Source of the DNA: Lysobacter firmicutimachus | GTDB lineage: Bacteria; Pseudomonadota; Gammaproteobacteria; Xanthomonadales; Xanthomonadaceae | Direction of reading: 5' to 3' | Assembly: GCF_037027445.1 (NCBI RefSeq) | Contig: NZ_JBANDL010000002.1 | Span: 2,728,001-2,792,000, forward strand | DNA length: 64,000 nucleotides | Shown: positions 18,139 through 29,495 of the stretch, in pieces | Numbering within the stretch: position 1 is the first letter of the stretch | Layout: each line of letters opens with the position of its first letter | Position numbers and translations under genes: made by a program | Notes under the pieces: model-generated | The model's input: only the letters and a program-made list of their open reading frames with translations | Told to the model about the DNA's origin: nothing | Database searches by the model: none

Positions 18139-19101
18139 ATGGATCTCGAAGGCTGGTCCTCCCGACTCAAAGTATTCGCCGACGCCACCCGCGTGCGGCT
18201 GCTCGCGCTGCTCGAGCGCGAGGAGCTGACCGTGGCCGAGCTGTCGGCGATCACCCGGCTGGCGCAGCCGCGCGTGTCCACCCACCTGTCCAAGCTCAAG
18301 GAGGCCGGGCTGGTCCGCGACCGCCGCGCCGGGGTTTCGGCCTACTACCGTTTCGACGAGGCCGCGCTCGACCAGGCGCAGCGCGCGTTGTGGCAGACCC
18401 TGAGCACCGGCAGCGACGACCCGCTGCTGCGCCAGGACGCCGAGCGCGTGGCCGGGGTTCTGGCGATGCGCGCCTCCGACCAGAACTGGGCCGACTCGGT
18501 CGCCGGCGACATGGAGCGCCATTACTCGCCGGGGCGCACCTGGGAGGCGCTGGCGCGCTCGGCCCTGCCCTTGCTGCAGCCCGGCGACGTGCTCGACATC
18601 GCTTCCGGCGACGGCGTGCTGGCCGAACTGCTGGCGCCGCACTCGAACCGCTACGTCTGCCTCGACGCCAGCACCAAGGTGGTGGCCGCGGCGTCCGAGC
18701 GCCTGCGCAAGCTGCGCAACGTCGAAGTCCGCGAGGGCGACATGCACGCCCTGCCCTTCGACCCCGCCAGTTTCGACCTGGTGGTGCTGATGCACGCCCT
18801 GACCTACGCCGAACACCCCGCCCAGGCGGTGGCCGAAGCCGCGCGCGTGCTGCGCCCGGGCGGCCGCCTGCTGTTGACCAGCCTGGCCCGCCACGAGCAT
18901 CGCGGCGCGGTCGAGGCCTTCGGTCACGTCAACCTCGGCTTCTCCGAGAAAGACCTGCAGAAGTTCGCCGGCAAGGCCGGGTTCGAGATCGTCAGCTGCG
19001 AGACCGTGACCCGCGAGCGCCGCCCGCCGCATTTCGAAGTGATCGCGCTGATGGCGCGCAAGCCCGCCGCCGAGCCGGCGCGCAAGCCTGCGAAGAAGTG
19101 A
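18139..19101 (+). CDS. ArsR-family regulator fused to a SAM-dependent methyltransferase domain (SahR-like)
   Basis: A 320-residue two-domain protein. Residues 8-75 form an ArsR winged helix ([20 protein letters not shown], then [20 protein letters not shown]). It has no clear metal-binding cysteine pair. Residues 130-300 are a class I methyltransferase fold with motif [10 protein letters not shown] (151-159). The gene lies 10 bases before split metH and is almost certainly cotranscribed with it. ArsR proteins called SahR control S-adenosylmethionine-cycle genes in Proteobacteria by sensing S-adenosylhomocysteine. This protein may be such a sensor, with the methyltransferase fold as ligand pocket. 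The domain calls are firm; the SahR role is inferred. Confidence 0.85.
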   Translation: MDLEGWSSRLKVFADATRVRLLALLEREELTVAELSAITRLAQPRVSTHLSKLKEAGLVRDRRAGVSAYYRFDEAALDQAQRALWQTLSTGSDDPLLRQDAERVAGVLAMRASDQNWADSVAGDMERHYSPGRTWEALARSALPLLQPGDVLDIASGDGVLAELLAPHSNRYVCLDASTKVVAAASERLRKLRNVEVREGDMHALPFDPASFDLVVLMHALTYAEHPAQAVAEAARVLRPGGRLLLTSLARHEHRGAVEAFGHVNLGFSEKDLQKFAGKAGFEIVSCETVTRERRPPHFEVIALMARKPAAEPARKPAKK

Positions 19102-19111
19102 GGACCCGTCG

Positions 19112-20218
19112 ATGAAACACCTGCCGTGGCTTCATCCCGAACGCGCCCAGGCCCTGCTGCAGGGGCTGGCGCAGCGCATCCTGGTCATCGACGGCGCGAT
19201 GGGCACGATGATCCAGCAGCATGCGCTGGAGGAAGCCGATTACCGCGGCGAGCGTTTCGCCCACGGCTACGACCGGCTGTACGCGGCGCACGGCGACGAC
19301 CACGCCCACGGCGACGGCTGCGGTTGCGCGCGCGACCAGCGCGGCAACAACGACCTGCTGACCCTGACCCGGCCCGACATCATCGCCGGCATCCATCGCC
19401 AGTATCTGGAGGCCGGCGCCGACCTGGTCGAGACCAACACCTTCAACTCGACCACGATCTCGCTGGAAGACTACGGCCTGGAGCATCTGGCGCGCGAACT
19501 CAACCTGGAGGGCGCGCGGCTGGCGCGCTCGGTCTGCGACGAGATCGAGGCGCGCGACCCGGCGCGGCCGCGCTTCGTGATCGGCGTGCTCGGCCCGACC
19601 AGCCGCACCGCCTCGCTGAGCCCGGACGTCAACCGCCCCGGCTACCGCGCGATCAGCTTCGACCAGTTGCGCGAGGCCTATCGCGAGGCCGCGGACGGCC
19701 TGATCGACGGCGGCGCGGACGTGCTGATGGTCGAGACCATCTTCGACACCCTCAACGCCAAGGCCGCGCTGTTCGCGATCGAAGAGGCCTTCGACGCCCG
19801 CGGCGCGCGCCTGCCGGTGATGATCTCCGGCACCATCACCGACGCCTCCGGGCGCACCCTGTCGGGACAGACCGCCGAAGCGTTCTGGTACTCGGTGCGG
19901 CACGTGCAGCCGGCCGCGGTGGGGCTGAACTGCGCGCTCGGCGCCAAGGACCTGCGCGTGCACATCGACGTGCTGGCGCAGATCGCCGACGCCTGCGTCA
20001 GCACCCATCCCAACGCCGGTCTGCCCAATGCCTTCGGCGGCTACGACGAGACCCCGGAGGACATGGCCGCGGTGCTCGGCGAATTCGCCCGCGCCGGCCT
20101 GCTCAACCTGGTCGGCGGCTGCTGCGGCACCACCCCGGCGCACATCGCCGCGATCGCCCAGGCGGTCGAGGGCGTGGCGCCGCGGGCGCGGCTGCAATTG
20201 ATCGACGCGGCGGCGTGA
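19112..20218 (+). CDS. metH: Methionine synthase, homocysteine-binding module (split MetH, first part)
   Basis: The 368-residue product is the N-terminal zinc/homocysteine methyltransferase module of cobalamin-dependent methionine synthase, encoded separately. It has [27 protein letters not shown] and ETNTFNSTT, and the zinc cysteines NCALG and [10 protein letters not shown]. Compared with E. coli MetH there are about 18 extra residues before GNNDLL, rich in His, Asp and Cys (His60, His64, His66, Cys70, Cys72). The pterin, cobalamin and activation modules follow in a second frame 142 bases downstream. The short ORF is a normal stand-alone gene, not a break: both parts have their own start and intact ends. 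Confidence 0.92.
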   Translation: MKHLPWLHPERAQALLQGLAQRILVIDGAMGTMIQQHALEEADYRGERFAHGYDRLYAAHGDDHAHGDGCGCARDQRGNNDLLTLTRPDIIAGIHRQYLEAGADLVETNTFNSTTISLEDYGLEHLARELNLEGARLARSVCDEIEARDPARPRFVIGVLGPTSRTASLSPDVNRPGYRAISFDQLREAYREAADGLIDGGADVLMVETIFDTLNAKAALFAIEEAFDARGARLPVMISGTITDASGRTLSGQTAEAFWYSVRHVQPAAVGLNCALGAKDLRVHIDVLAQIADACVSTHPNAGLPNAFGGYDETPEDMAAVLGEFARAGLLNLVGGCCGTTPAHIAAIAQAVEGVAPRARLQLIDAAA

Positions 20219-20302
20219 CCTTCTCCGTGCCGCCCTCCTGCCGCCGTTCCCGCGCAACCGGGAATCCAGAGACTTCAGAGCCATGCCGCGATAGCGCCCT
20301 GG

Positions 20303-20322
20303 GTCCCCGCCCTGGCGGGGAC
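20303..20322. repeat. GTCCCCGCC palindrome between the metH parts
   Basis: A 9-bp perfect inverted repeat (GTCCCCGCC, CT, GGCGGGGAC), part of a further intergenic repeat type. It sits in the 142-base gap between the two metH reading frames and could slow or partly end transcription there. It has no T-run. Confidence 0.6.
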
Positions 20323-20360
20323 GACGAGCAAACGGCAGCGAACGCAACTCGACATCACCG

Positions 20361-23132
<2,772 letters not shown>

Positions 23133-23137
23133 GCCGC

Positions 23138-23155
23138 GCGGGCCGCAGGGCCCGC
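23138..23155 (+). terminator. Hairpin after metH
   Basis: GCGGGCC, loop GCAG and GGCCCGC form a 7-bp all-GC stem six bases after the metH stop. There is no T-run, so it may act only as a 3' end stabiliser or a weak terminator. Confidence 0.45.
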
Positions 23156-23270
23156 CTGCACGCAGACCCTGTCCTGGATTTCGCAGCCGCGCCTGGCGCC
23201 GGGCGGGCCTGACGTTGTCCCGGCCGCCCCGCCTCGCGCCATTGCCGCCGTTACCCAGAGAGTTGCCAGG

Positions 23271-23993
23271 ATGAGCGACATTCTCCTGCCCGAAGACATC
23301 GCCTCCGAGTCGTCCTCGGACCCGCGCGGCAACGCCGCCTTCATCGAAAAACACGCCGGTCCCGGACGGATCGGCCTGTGCGGCGGCCGCGATTTCATCA
23401 ACAAGCTGATCCGCAAGGCGCAGGCGCCGCTGACCGAAGACGGCCACCGCAGCCTGTGGTCGCATGCGTTCTTGTTCAACGAACGCCGCAGCGACGGCCA
23501 GTGGTGGGTGATCGAGTCCGACCTGGACCTGCGCTACCGGCAGATCCGCCTCGGCGTGCAGGAAAACCGGGTCGCGCGTTATTACGACGCCGAGGCTTTC
23601 CCCAACGTGGCGATTCTCGACTTCGGTCTCGACGAGACCCAGATCCGCCAAGTCCAGGTCGCCGGGCTGGACCTGCTGGCCGGGCTGTCGAGCTATTCGA
23701 TCAGCGAGCTGGTCGGTACCTTGATGGCGATGCACAGCCGGCGCCTGCGCCGGCGCAGCAATCTGCTGGCCAAGGAAGGCGCGCTGTACTGCTCGGCCCT
23801 GGTCCAGCATTGCTACCACGCCGCCGGGATCGAGTTCCTGCCCGGCGTGCCGGGCAAGAACATCGCGCCGCACGACATCGACGACTCGCCGATCCCGCAC
23901 GCCACCCATCGCATCATCCGCGACCTGGGCGTGTCGACCGTGCGCACGCTGGCGCACAGCGCCCGCGCGCGGCTGAGCTCGGCGCTGGACTGA
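23271..23993 (+). CDS. Permuted NlpC/P60-like cysteine peptidase or amidase
   Basis: A 240-residue protein without a signal peptide. It shows His65 in SLWSHAFLFN before Cys173 in EGALYCSALVQHCYHAAG. That His-then-Cys order, with GxxDFIxKxIR near residue 41, is the circularly permuted papain-like fold (YiiX/LRAT group), whose members cleave or transfer amide and ester bonds. The C-terminal basic tail (HSARARLSSALD) is of unknown role. It stands alone after metH, and the substrate is unknown. The motif reading is good, the activity inferred. Confidence 0.65.
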   Translation: MSDILLPEDIASESSSDPRGNAAFIEKHAGPGRIGLCGGRDFINKLIRKAQAPLTEDGHRSLWSHAFLFNERRSDGQWWVIESDLDLRYRQIRLGVQENRVARYYDAEAFPNVAILDFGLDETQIRQVQVAGLDLLAGLSSYSISELVGTLMAMHSRRLRRRSNLLAKEGALYCSALVQHCYHAAGIEFLPGVPGKNIAPHDIDDSPIPHATHRIIRDLGVSTVRTLAHSARARLSSALD

Positions 23994-24072
23994 GCGCCGC
24001 GCCAGCGTACGCCGCCGGCCCGTGCAGGACCGGCGGCGCCGCCATGGCGGACGGGGGTTTCGGCGCCGCGGT

Positions 24073-24900
24073 TTACGGCCCCTGCGGCGGCAAGGGACGC
24101 TCGACGTTGTGGCGGGTCACCGCGCATTCGGAGAAGCCCGAACGCTGGGTGTTGATGAACACGTTCTCGACGCAGGTCGCGTCGACCGCACCGGCGATGC
24201 CCTGCAGCACGCTCGGATCGCGCTGCATGATGGTGTTGTGCACCACCCGCGCCCGCGGCGACTGCTCGAGCCGGATCATCCGGTCGCTGCCCTCGAAGTC
24301 GAGGAACTGGTTGCCGATCAGCTGCGTGTCCGGCGCGTCGACCAGCATCAGGCCGCTGCGGCCGCCGCGGAAACCGGCGACGACGTTGTTGCTGAGGATC
24401 GCGCGGTTGAGGCCGATCACCTGGATCGCCGGCTGCTGGCTCCATGCCGGCTCGACGTCGAAATAGCCGAACACCCGATTGCCGGTGATCCGGATCGGCT
24501 CGGCATAGGGGTCGCGGTTGCCGTGCACCAGCAGCGGGGCCTGCTTGGCCCGCACGACGGTGTTGTTGACCAGTTGCGAGGCGCCGCGCGCGTCCAGCTC
24601 GATGCCGTGGTCGAAGCCGTCGACGCGGCAATTGCGCACGATCACGTTCTCGCCGTGCGCGCGGATGCCGGCGGGGCCGGCGCCGGCGCCGGGCGGTGCG
24701 ATTACGCTGCGGCTGCGGCAGTCCAGCTCGATATTGCTGCCCTGGATCTCGATCGGCAGGATGCGGTTGGCGCTGAGGCAGTACTTGCCGGGGTGGTACA
24801 CCTGCACCTGCTGGGGATCCAGCACGTTTTCGCAGGCGAACGCGGATGCGCTGAACATCAGGCCCGACAGGGCCAGGCCGGTAATGGCGATGATTCGCAT
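24073..24900 (-). CDS. Secreted right-handed beta-helix protein, copy 2
   Basis: The 275-residue product has a signal peptide ending SAFA. Repeated NxVxxxx / IxLxxxx turns follow (LVNNTVVRA, ITGNRVFGY, LSNNVVAGF, LIGNQFLDF, VVHNTIMQR), the pattern of parallel beta-helix (NosD/pectate-lyase-like) proteins. Six cysteines at ACE, KYCL, LDCR, RNCR, ATCV and ECAV are all conserved in the neighbouring paralogue, implying disulphides. The start is fixed by AAGAGGAACTTC before the ATG. No catalytic lyase residues could be recognised, so it could bind or modify an extracellular polysaccharide. Confidence 0.75.
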   Translation of the reverse strand: MRIIAITGLALSGLMFSASAFACENVLDPQQVQVYHPGKYCLSANRILPIEIQGSNIELDCRSRSVIAPPGAGAGPAGIRAHGENVIVRNCRVDGFDHGIELDARGASQLVNNTVVRAKQAPLLVHGNRDPYAEPIRITGNRVFGYFDVEPAWSQQPAIQVIGLNRAILSNNVVAGFRGGRSGLMLVDAPDTQLIGNQFLDFEGSDRMIRLEQSPRARVVHNTIMQRDPSVLQGIAGAVDATCVENVFINTQRSGFSECAVTRHNVERPLPPQGP

Positions 24901-25031
24901 GAAGTTCCTCTTCGTGAGTTGTCCAATCGCGGACGGGACGCCTCCCCGGCGTCTCGTCCGCATCGCGATGATGAACCCGCGACGTCTCCCTGGCCGCGAC
25001 CGGCGCCGCGGCGCGGGATCAACTCCACGAC

Positions 25032-25862
25032 TCAAGGGACGGACGGACTGAGCTGCTCGATGTTGTTGCGCTTGGACGCGCACTGCTCCAGGTTCGACGG
25101 CGTGGTGTTGACGAACACGTTCTCGATGCAGGTCGCATCGCGCACGCCGTCGCCTTCGATGCCGCGCACGTTGTACGGCCGCAGCGCGGTCACCGTGTTG
25201 TGGACCAGGCGAGTGCGCGGCGAGTAGCGGTCGAGATAAAAGGCCGAGCCGACGCCCGACTCGAAATCCAGCACCTGGTTGCCGGTCAGGCGCACGTCGG
25301 CCGAATGCTCGACATGGACCACGCCTTCGCCGCCGAAGCCGGCGACCACGTTGTTGACCGCCTCCAGGCGGTTGGCGCCCTGCAGCCGGATCGCCGTCAC
25401 CGGCTGCATCGCGCCCTGGTTGCCGTAGTTGGCGATGCGGTTGCCGATCAGGCGCACGCCGTCGCCTTCGGCCAGGTCGTTGCCTTGCACCAGCACGCCG
25501 ACCGACTGCGGACGCAGCACGGTGTTGTTGACGATCTGGGTGTCGCTGGCGCGGTCGACGTATACGCCGCGCGGCCACTGCTCGATGCGGCAGTTGCGCA
25601 CGGTCACGCCGCGACGCGGCGCGATCGTCACGGCCGCGTCCCAGGACGAGCCGGCGCCGTTGCCGAGCAGGCGGCCGCGGCAATCGAGCTCGACGTCGTC
25701 GCTGCGGATTTCGATCGGCAGATCGCGGTCGGCGAACAGGCAGTACTTGCCGGGGGCGTAGATGTCGCGCTGGTCGGGCTGGAGCACGAAGTCGCAGGCG
25801 GCGGCCGAAGCGCTGGCGAAGACGGCGGCCAGGGCGAATCCCGCACGGGAAACGATGCGCAT
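25032..25862 (-). CDS. Secreted right-handed beta-helix protein, copy 1
   Basis: The 276-residue product is a close paralogue of the next gene downstream. It has the same signal-peptide layout, the same ELDCRGR and VRNCRIEQW blocks, beta-helix turns such as IVNNTVLRP, LIGNRIANY and LTGNQVLDF, and all six cysteines at matching places. A good ribosome-binding site (AGAGAGGG) precedes ATG 25862; the longer frame upstream is not used. The 131-base gap to copy 2 suggests a two-gene transcript arising from a tandem duplication. Exported; function unknown. Confidence 0.75.
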   Translation of the reverse strand: MRIVSRAGFALAAVFASASAAACDFVLQPDQRDIYAPGKYCLFADRDLPIEIRSDDVELDCRGRLLGNGAGSSWDAAVTIAPRRGVTVRNCRIEQWPRGVYVDRASDTQIVNNTVLRPQSVGVLVQGNDLAEGDGVRLIGNRIANYGNQGAMQPVTAIRLQGANRLEAVNNVVAGFGGEGVVHVEHSADVRLTGNQVLDFESGVGSAFYLDRYSPRTRLVHNTVTALRPYNVRGIEGDGVRDATCIENVFVNTTPSNLEQCASKRNNIEQLSPSVP

Positions 25863-26022
25863 GAAATCCCTCTCTTGTCGATAGGTCCATCGATGCCGGT
25901 CGATCGGCGAGGGCCGATCGCGGACGCGGCGAACGCAGGATCGCCGCGCGCGGCGAGTATGCACGAGGCGCATCTCATCTCGCGATTCCGATGACGCGAA
26001 CCGCAGGCGCGCAGCGTCGGCG

Positions 26023-26565
26023 TCAGGGCCGGGCTTCGATCCAGGCGCGGGTCTGCGCCAGCACTTCCGCCGACAGGTCCGGATCGTCGCTGGAACGCGC
26101 CAGGATCAACGCGCCGACCATCGCCGACCATCGCCCGATCGCATGACGGCGGCGTTCGGCCTCGTTCGCACCCGGCGCCGACGCGCTCATCGCCCGCAGC
26201 GCTTGGCGCAGGAAGGCGGTCATCGCCGCGCGCGCCTGCGGCGCCTGGCGCAGGGTCTCGGCCGCCAGGCCCGCGGTCGGGCAACCGCCGGCCAGATCGG
26301 CGCAGTGTTCGGGCGACAAATACGCGGCGAGGAACGCCGCCGGGTCGTCCGGGGCCTGAGTCGCGGCCAGCGCATGCGCCAGCGCTTGCGCGATCAGATC
26401 GTCCTTGGACTGAAAGTGGCCGTAGAAGGCGCCGTGGGTCAATCCGGCGGCTTTCATGACCTCGGCCACTGTCACCGCCTCGAATCCGCGCTCGCGGAAC
26501 AGCCGCGCCGCGGCTTCGAGGATTCGCCGGCGGTTCTCGCCGACCTGTTCGCGACTGACTTTCAT
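26023..26565 (-). CDS. TetR-family transcriptional regulator
   Basis: A 180-residue repressor. Residues 10-55 (RRRILEAAARLFRERGFEAV, then MKAAGLTHGAFYGHFQSKDD) form the TetR helix-turn-helix. The C-terminal part with GGCPTAGLAAET resembles regulators of short-chain dehydrogenase or quinone-responsive genes (AcrR/NemR-like group). GGAGGTGCC before ATG 26565 sets the start. It is divergent from an SDR gene, with overlapping promoters and ATCATGAT palindromes between them, so it very likely represses both. The inducer is unknown. Confidence 0.9.
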   Translation of the reverse strand: MKVSREQVGENRRRILEAAARLFRERGFEAVTVAEVMKAAGLTHGAFYGHFQSKDDLIAQALAHALAATQAPDDPAAFLAAYLSPEHCADLAGGCPTAGLAAETLRQAPQARAAMTAFLRQALRAMSASAPGANEAERRRHAIGRWSAMVGALILARSSDDPDLSAEVLAQTRAWIEARP

Positions 26566-26583
26566 GGCACCTCCGGCGACGGC

Positions 26584-26640
26584 TTGACATGTTACATGAC
26601 GACCATCATGATAAATCAAACATGATACTCATCATGAATA
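26584..26640. promoter_or_regulatory. Divergent promoter and TetR operator region
   Basis: For the SDR gene, TTGACA (26584-26589), a 17-base spacer and CATGAT (26607-26612) form a likely promoter. On the opposite strand TTGATT (from 26614-26619) and TGTAAC (26591-26596) could serve the regulator gene. The stretch is AT-rich in a GC-rich genome and carries the palindrome ATCATGAT (26605-26612) and related CATGAT/ATCATGA copies, which suit a TetR dimer. Confidence 0.6.
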
Positions 26641-26689
26641 AACCCCTTCGCCCTCCCGCCCGTTCACTCCAGCCCCGAGGCCCGTTCCC

Positions 26690-27481
26690 ATGCCCACCCC
26701 GCTTCCCACCGTCCTGGTCACCGGCGCCTCCAGCGGCATCGGTGCCGTCTATGCCGACCGCTTCGCCCATCGCGGCCACGATCTGGTCCTGGTCGCGCGC
26801 GATCGGGCGCGCCTGGACGCCCTGGCCGCCCGCCTGCGCGCCGAAACCGGCGTCCGGGTCGATGTGCTCGCCGCCGATCTCAGCGACCCGGCCGCTCTGG
26901 CGACGGTCGAAGCGCGGCTGCGCGACGACGCCGCGATCGAAGTGCTGGTCAACAACGCCGGCGCCAGCCTCGCCGGCGGCTTCCTCGAACAAGGTCCGGA
27001 GCGGGTCGGCCAGCTGATCGCGCTCAATGCCGTCGCCCCGGCGCGGCTGGCCGCGGCGATCGCGCCCAAGCTGGCCGCCGCCGGCCGCGGCGCCGTCGTC
27101 AACATCGGCTCGGTGGTCGGGCTGGCGCCGGAGTTCGCGATGGCCGTGTACGGCGCGACCAAGGCCTTCGTCCTGCACTTCAGCCAGGCCCTGCAGGTCG
27201 AACTCGGCCCGCGCGGCGTGTACGTGCAAGCGGTGCTGCCGGCGGCGACGCGTACCGAGATCTGGGAACGCTCGGGCAAGGACGTCAACGCCCTGCAGGG
27301 CGTCATGGAAGTCGACGAACTGGTCGATGCCGCCCTGCTCGGCTACGACCGCCGCGAGCCGGTGACGATCCCGCCGCTGCCGGACGAGGCGCAATGGACC
27401 GCCCTGGAAGGCGCACGCCGGGCGATGCTGCCGAACTTCGCCCAATCGCACGCCGCCGAGCGCTATCGCAACCGCGGCTGA
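26690..27481 (+). CDS. Short-chain dehydrogenase/reductase (SDR)
   Basis: A 263-residue classical SDR. It has TGASSGIG (11-18) for nucleotide binding, NNAG at 88-91, and the catalytic triad Ser141, Tyr154 and Lys158 (YGATK). The aspartate-poor second strand (VARDRARLD) with Arg suggests NADP preference. The substrate is not evident. The regulator pairing is the kind seen for detoxification or secondary-metabolite reductases. The C-terminus extends about 20 residues past the usual end with a YRNRG tail. It is transcribed from the TTGACA promoter at 26584. Confidence 0.88.
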   Translation: MPTPLPTVLVTGASSGIGAVYADRFAHRGHDLVLVARDRARLDALAARLRAETGVRVDVLAADLSDPAALATVEARLRDDAAIEVLVNNAGASLAGGFLEQGPERVGQLIALNAVAPARLAAAIAPKLAAAGRGAVVNIGSVVGLAPEFAMAVYGATKAFVLHFSQALQVELGPRGVYVQAVLPAATRTEIWERSGKDVNALQGVMEVDELVDAALLGYDRREPVTIPPLPDEAQWTALEGARRAMLPNFAQSHAAERYRNRG

Positions 27482-27525
27482 GCCCGGCCCGGACGCACGC
27501 GCCGCCGCGGGAACGCACGCTGTCG

Positions 27526-27552
27526 CCAAACAGTACGCAATGGTATGTTTGG
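27526..27552. promoter_or_regulatory. Inverted repeat CCAAACA-N13-TGTTTGG
   Basis: Perfect 7-bp arms separated by 13 bases lie 50 bases before the alpha/beta-hydrolase start. The patch is AT-richer than its surroundings. This is a candidate operator for an unidentified regulator. Confidence 0.45.
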
Positions 27553-27602
27553 CGCCCCGCACCGCATTCCCGCGGCGGCATCCGCGATGCCGCGCCTGCC
27601 TC

Positions 27603-28430
27603 ATGACCGATCTGCTGCTGTTCTCCCACGCCAACGGTTTTCCGGCCCCGGTCTACGACCTGATGCTGGAATCGCTGGCGGGACGCTTCCGGATCGAACG
27701 CCCGGAGCGGATCGGCCACGACCCGCGCTACCCTGTCACCCGCGACTGGCCGCACCTGGTGGAAGAACTGAGCGCGCGGATCGGCGCCGCGGCCGGCGAC
27801 GCCGGTCGGATCTGGCTGGTCGGGCATTCGCTGGGCGGCTATCTGAGCCTGCTGGCTTCGCTGCGCCTGGCCGGCAGCGCGCTGGGCGCACGCGTGGCCG
27901 GCGTGGTCATGCTGGATTCGCCGCTGATCGCCGGCTGGCGCGCGCGCCTGGTGCAGATCGGCCGCCGCACCGGCCTGGACAATCTGGTCATGCCGACCCG
28001 CGCCACCCTGCAACGCCGCCGGCACTGGCCCGACCCGGATGCGGTACGCGCGCACTTCCTCGCCAAGCCGGCGTTCGCGCGCTGGGACCGGCGCGTGCTG
28101 GACGCCTATGTCGAGCACGGCACCCGCGCGGTCGACGACGGGTCGCGCGAACTGGCCTTCGAGCGCGAGGTCGAGTACCGGATCTATCGCAGCCTGCCGA
28201 CCACCGCGCTCAGCGACCGGGTGGCGCAGGTACCGGTACCGGTCGGCTTCCTCGCCGGCACCCGTTCGCGCGAGCTGCGCCATGCCGGCCACGCCGCGAC
28301 CCGGCGCCTGGTCGGCGAACGCTGGCGCTGGCTGGAAGGCAGCCACCTGTTCCCGATGGAGCGGCCGCTGGACACGGCGCGGGCGATCGAGGCGATGATC
28401 GATCGCCTCGCCGCGCACGAGCGGCGCTGA
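27603..28430 (+). CDS. Alpha/beta hydrolase
   Basis: The 275-residue protein begins LLLFSHANGFPAPVYDLMLE, an HANG oxyanion motif, and has GHSLGG with nucleophile Ser76. An acid (ARVAGVVMLDSP) and a late His (EGSHLFPME) are positioned as in the fold. No signal peptide. The HANGF and GSHLFPMERP motifs resemble a group of uncharacterised esterases in Xanthomonadaceae and Pseudomonas. It is probably transcribed alone, behind the inverted repeat at 27526-27552. Substrate unknown. Confidence 0.85.
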   Translation: MTDLLLFSHANGFPAPVYDLMLESLAGRFRIERPERIGHDPRYPVTRDWPHLVEELSARIGAAAGDAGRIWLVGHSLGGYLSLLASLRLAGSALGARVAGVVMLDSPLIAGWRARLVQIGRRTGLDNLVMPTRATLQRRRHWPDPDAVRAHFLAKPAFARWDRRVLDAYVEHGTRAVDDGSRELAFEREVEYRIYRSLPTTALSDRVAQVPVPVGFLAGTRSRELRHAGHAATRRLVGERWRWLEGSHLFPMERPLDTARAIEAMIDRLAAHERR

Positions 28431-28732
28431 GGGCGGACATCCCGCGCAGGCGCCATCGCCCGGGCTCGTGCATGCGGGCATGCCTCGGCCGCCCCTTCGC
28501 CATCGCCCCCTCACCGCCGCCCTTCGCGCGCGGCATCCGCCACGCCGATTCCGCCCGGCCGATTCCACCCCGCCGATTCCGCCCGGCCGCGACGTCCGCC
28601 GCTGCACCGCATCAAGCGCCGCAGCGAGCGCGGCCGTCCGCGTTCGCCGGCGCCAACGAAAACAGCGGCCCGGGGCCGCTGTCGATGGATGCGGAGCGCG
28701 CGCCGGACGCCCAGGCCCGGCGCGCGACAGGG
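28431..28732. other. Convergent gap, no gene
   Basis: About 300 bases between two convergent genes. Apart from the terminator hairpin at 28655-28682 it shows only GC-rich sequence of low complexity (repeated CCGATTCC and CCGCC tracts). Confidence 0.6.
28655..28682 (-). terminator. Intrinsic terminator of the DUF2058 gene
   Basis: On the minus strand ACAGCGGCC, loop CCG and GGCCGCTGT form a 9-bp stem followed by TTTCGTTGG. It lies about 50 bases after the DUF2058 stop. Confidence 0.7.
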
Positions 28733-29458
28733 TCACCAGACCAAGTCGTCGGGCACCTGGTACTGCGGATCGGCGTACGGGTCTTCTTCGGCCGGCGCGT
28801 TCGGATCGACCTTCAGCGCCACCGCCGGCGCGAACACCGCCTCGGCCTGGGCCAGCATCGCCGCGGTCACCAACAGGTAGCGGCCTTCCATCTGCACCAC
28901 GCCGAGTTCGCCGGCGTTGAGCTGCTTGAGCTGGGCCTCGGTGACGTAGATGCGCTTGATCTTGCCGCCGTACGGAAAGTGGCGCGCGATCTCGGCGTCG
29001 GCGGCGTTGAGCGCCTGGTCCTTGAGCAACTCGGCGAGCTTGGCGCGCGCCTCGCGGCGCAGGCGCGCCTCTTCCTGCTTGGCCTGTTCGGCGGCGATGC
29101 GCTCTTCCTTCTCGCGCTGGGCGCGGATCGCATAGGCCTTGGCCAGGTCGATGTCCTCGCGCGTGCGCGGCTTGCCCTGGCCCGGGCGGCCTTGTCCCGG
29201 ACGGCCCTGGCCGGGCTTGGCGCCGCCCGGCTTGTGACCGCCGGCCGGACGGCCTTCGGCCCGGGCACCGTCGGGCCGGGGCCCGCCAGGCTTGCGCGCG
29301 TCATGGCGCGGCGGGCCCGGGCGCGCGCCCGGCTTGGCCTCGGCGCGTGCGCCGGGCTTGCCGCCGCGGCGTTCGTCCGGCTTGCGCTCGGGGCGTTCGG
29401 GCTTGGGCGCGGGCTTGAAACCCAGGCCCAGCAATTGGTCGCGCAGACTGTCGCTCAT
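28733..29458 (-). CDS. DUF2058 family protein (YaiL-like)
   Basis: The 241-residue product starts MSDSLRDQLLGLGFK, the standard beginning of YaiL/DUF2058 proteins. It ends with the conserved domain KIKRIYVTEAQLKQLNAGEL and VQMEGRYLLVTA. Between them are a Lys/Arg/Gly/Pro-rich linker (residues 15-100) with three PGQGR-type repeats and a charged helix (AQREKEERIAAEQAKQEEAR) that could form a coiled coil. Members are nuclear-protein-like basic bacterial proteins of unknown function. The linker is longer than in E. coli YaiL. It lies in a row with slyX and ugd. Confidence 0.87.
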   Translation of the reverse strand: MSDSLRDQLLGLGFKPAPKPERPERKPDERRGGKPGARAEAKPGARPGPPRHDARKPGGPRPDGARAEGRPAGGHKPGGAKPGQGRPGQGRPGQGKPRTREDIDLAKAYAIRAQREKEERIAAEQAKQEEARLRREARAKLAELLKDQALNAADAEIARHFPYGGKIKRIYVTEAQLKQLNAGELGVVQMEGRYLLVTAAMLAQAEAVFAPAVALKVDPNAPAEEDPYADPQYQVPDDLVW

Positions 29459-29495
29459 GATTCGGTACTTGAGGTTCGGTGCGAGCGCAAAGCGC

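Noticed and set aside
19102..20360. metH broken by mutation into two ORFs
   Set aside because: Both parts have their own start codons and end at domain boundaries, the gap is 142 bases, and split metH is known in this family, so it is not a pseudogene.
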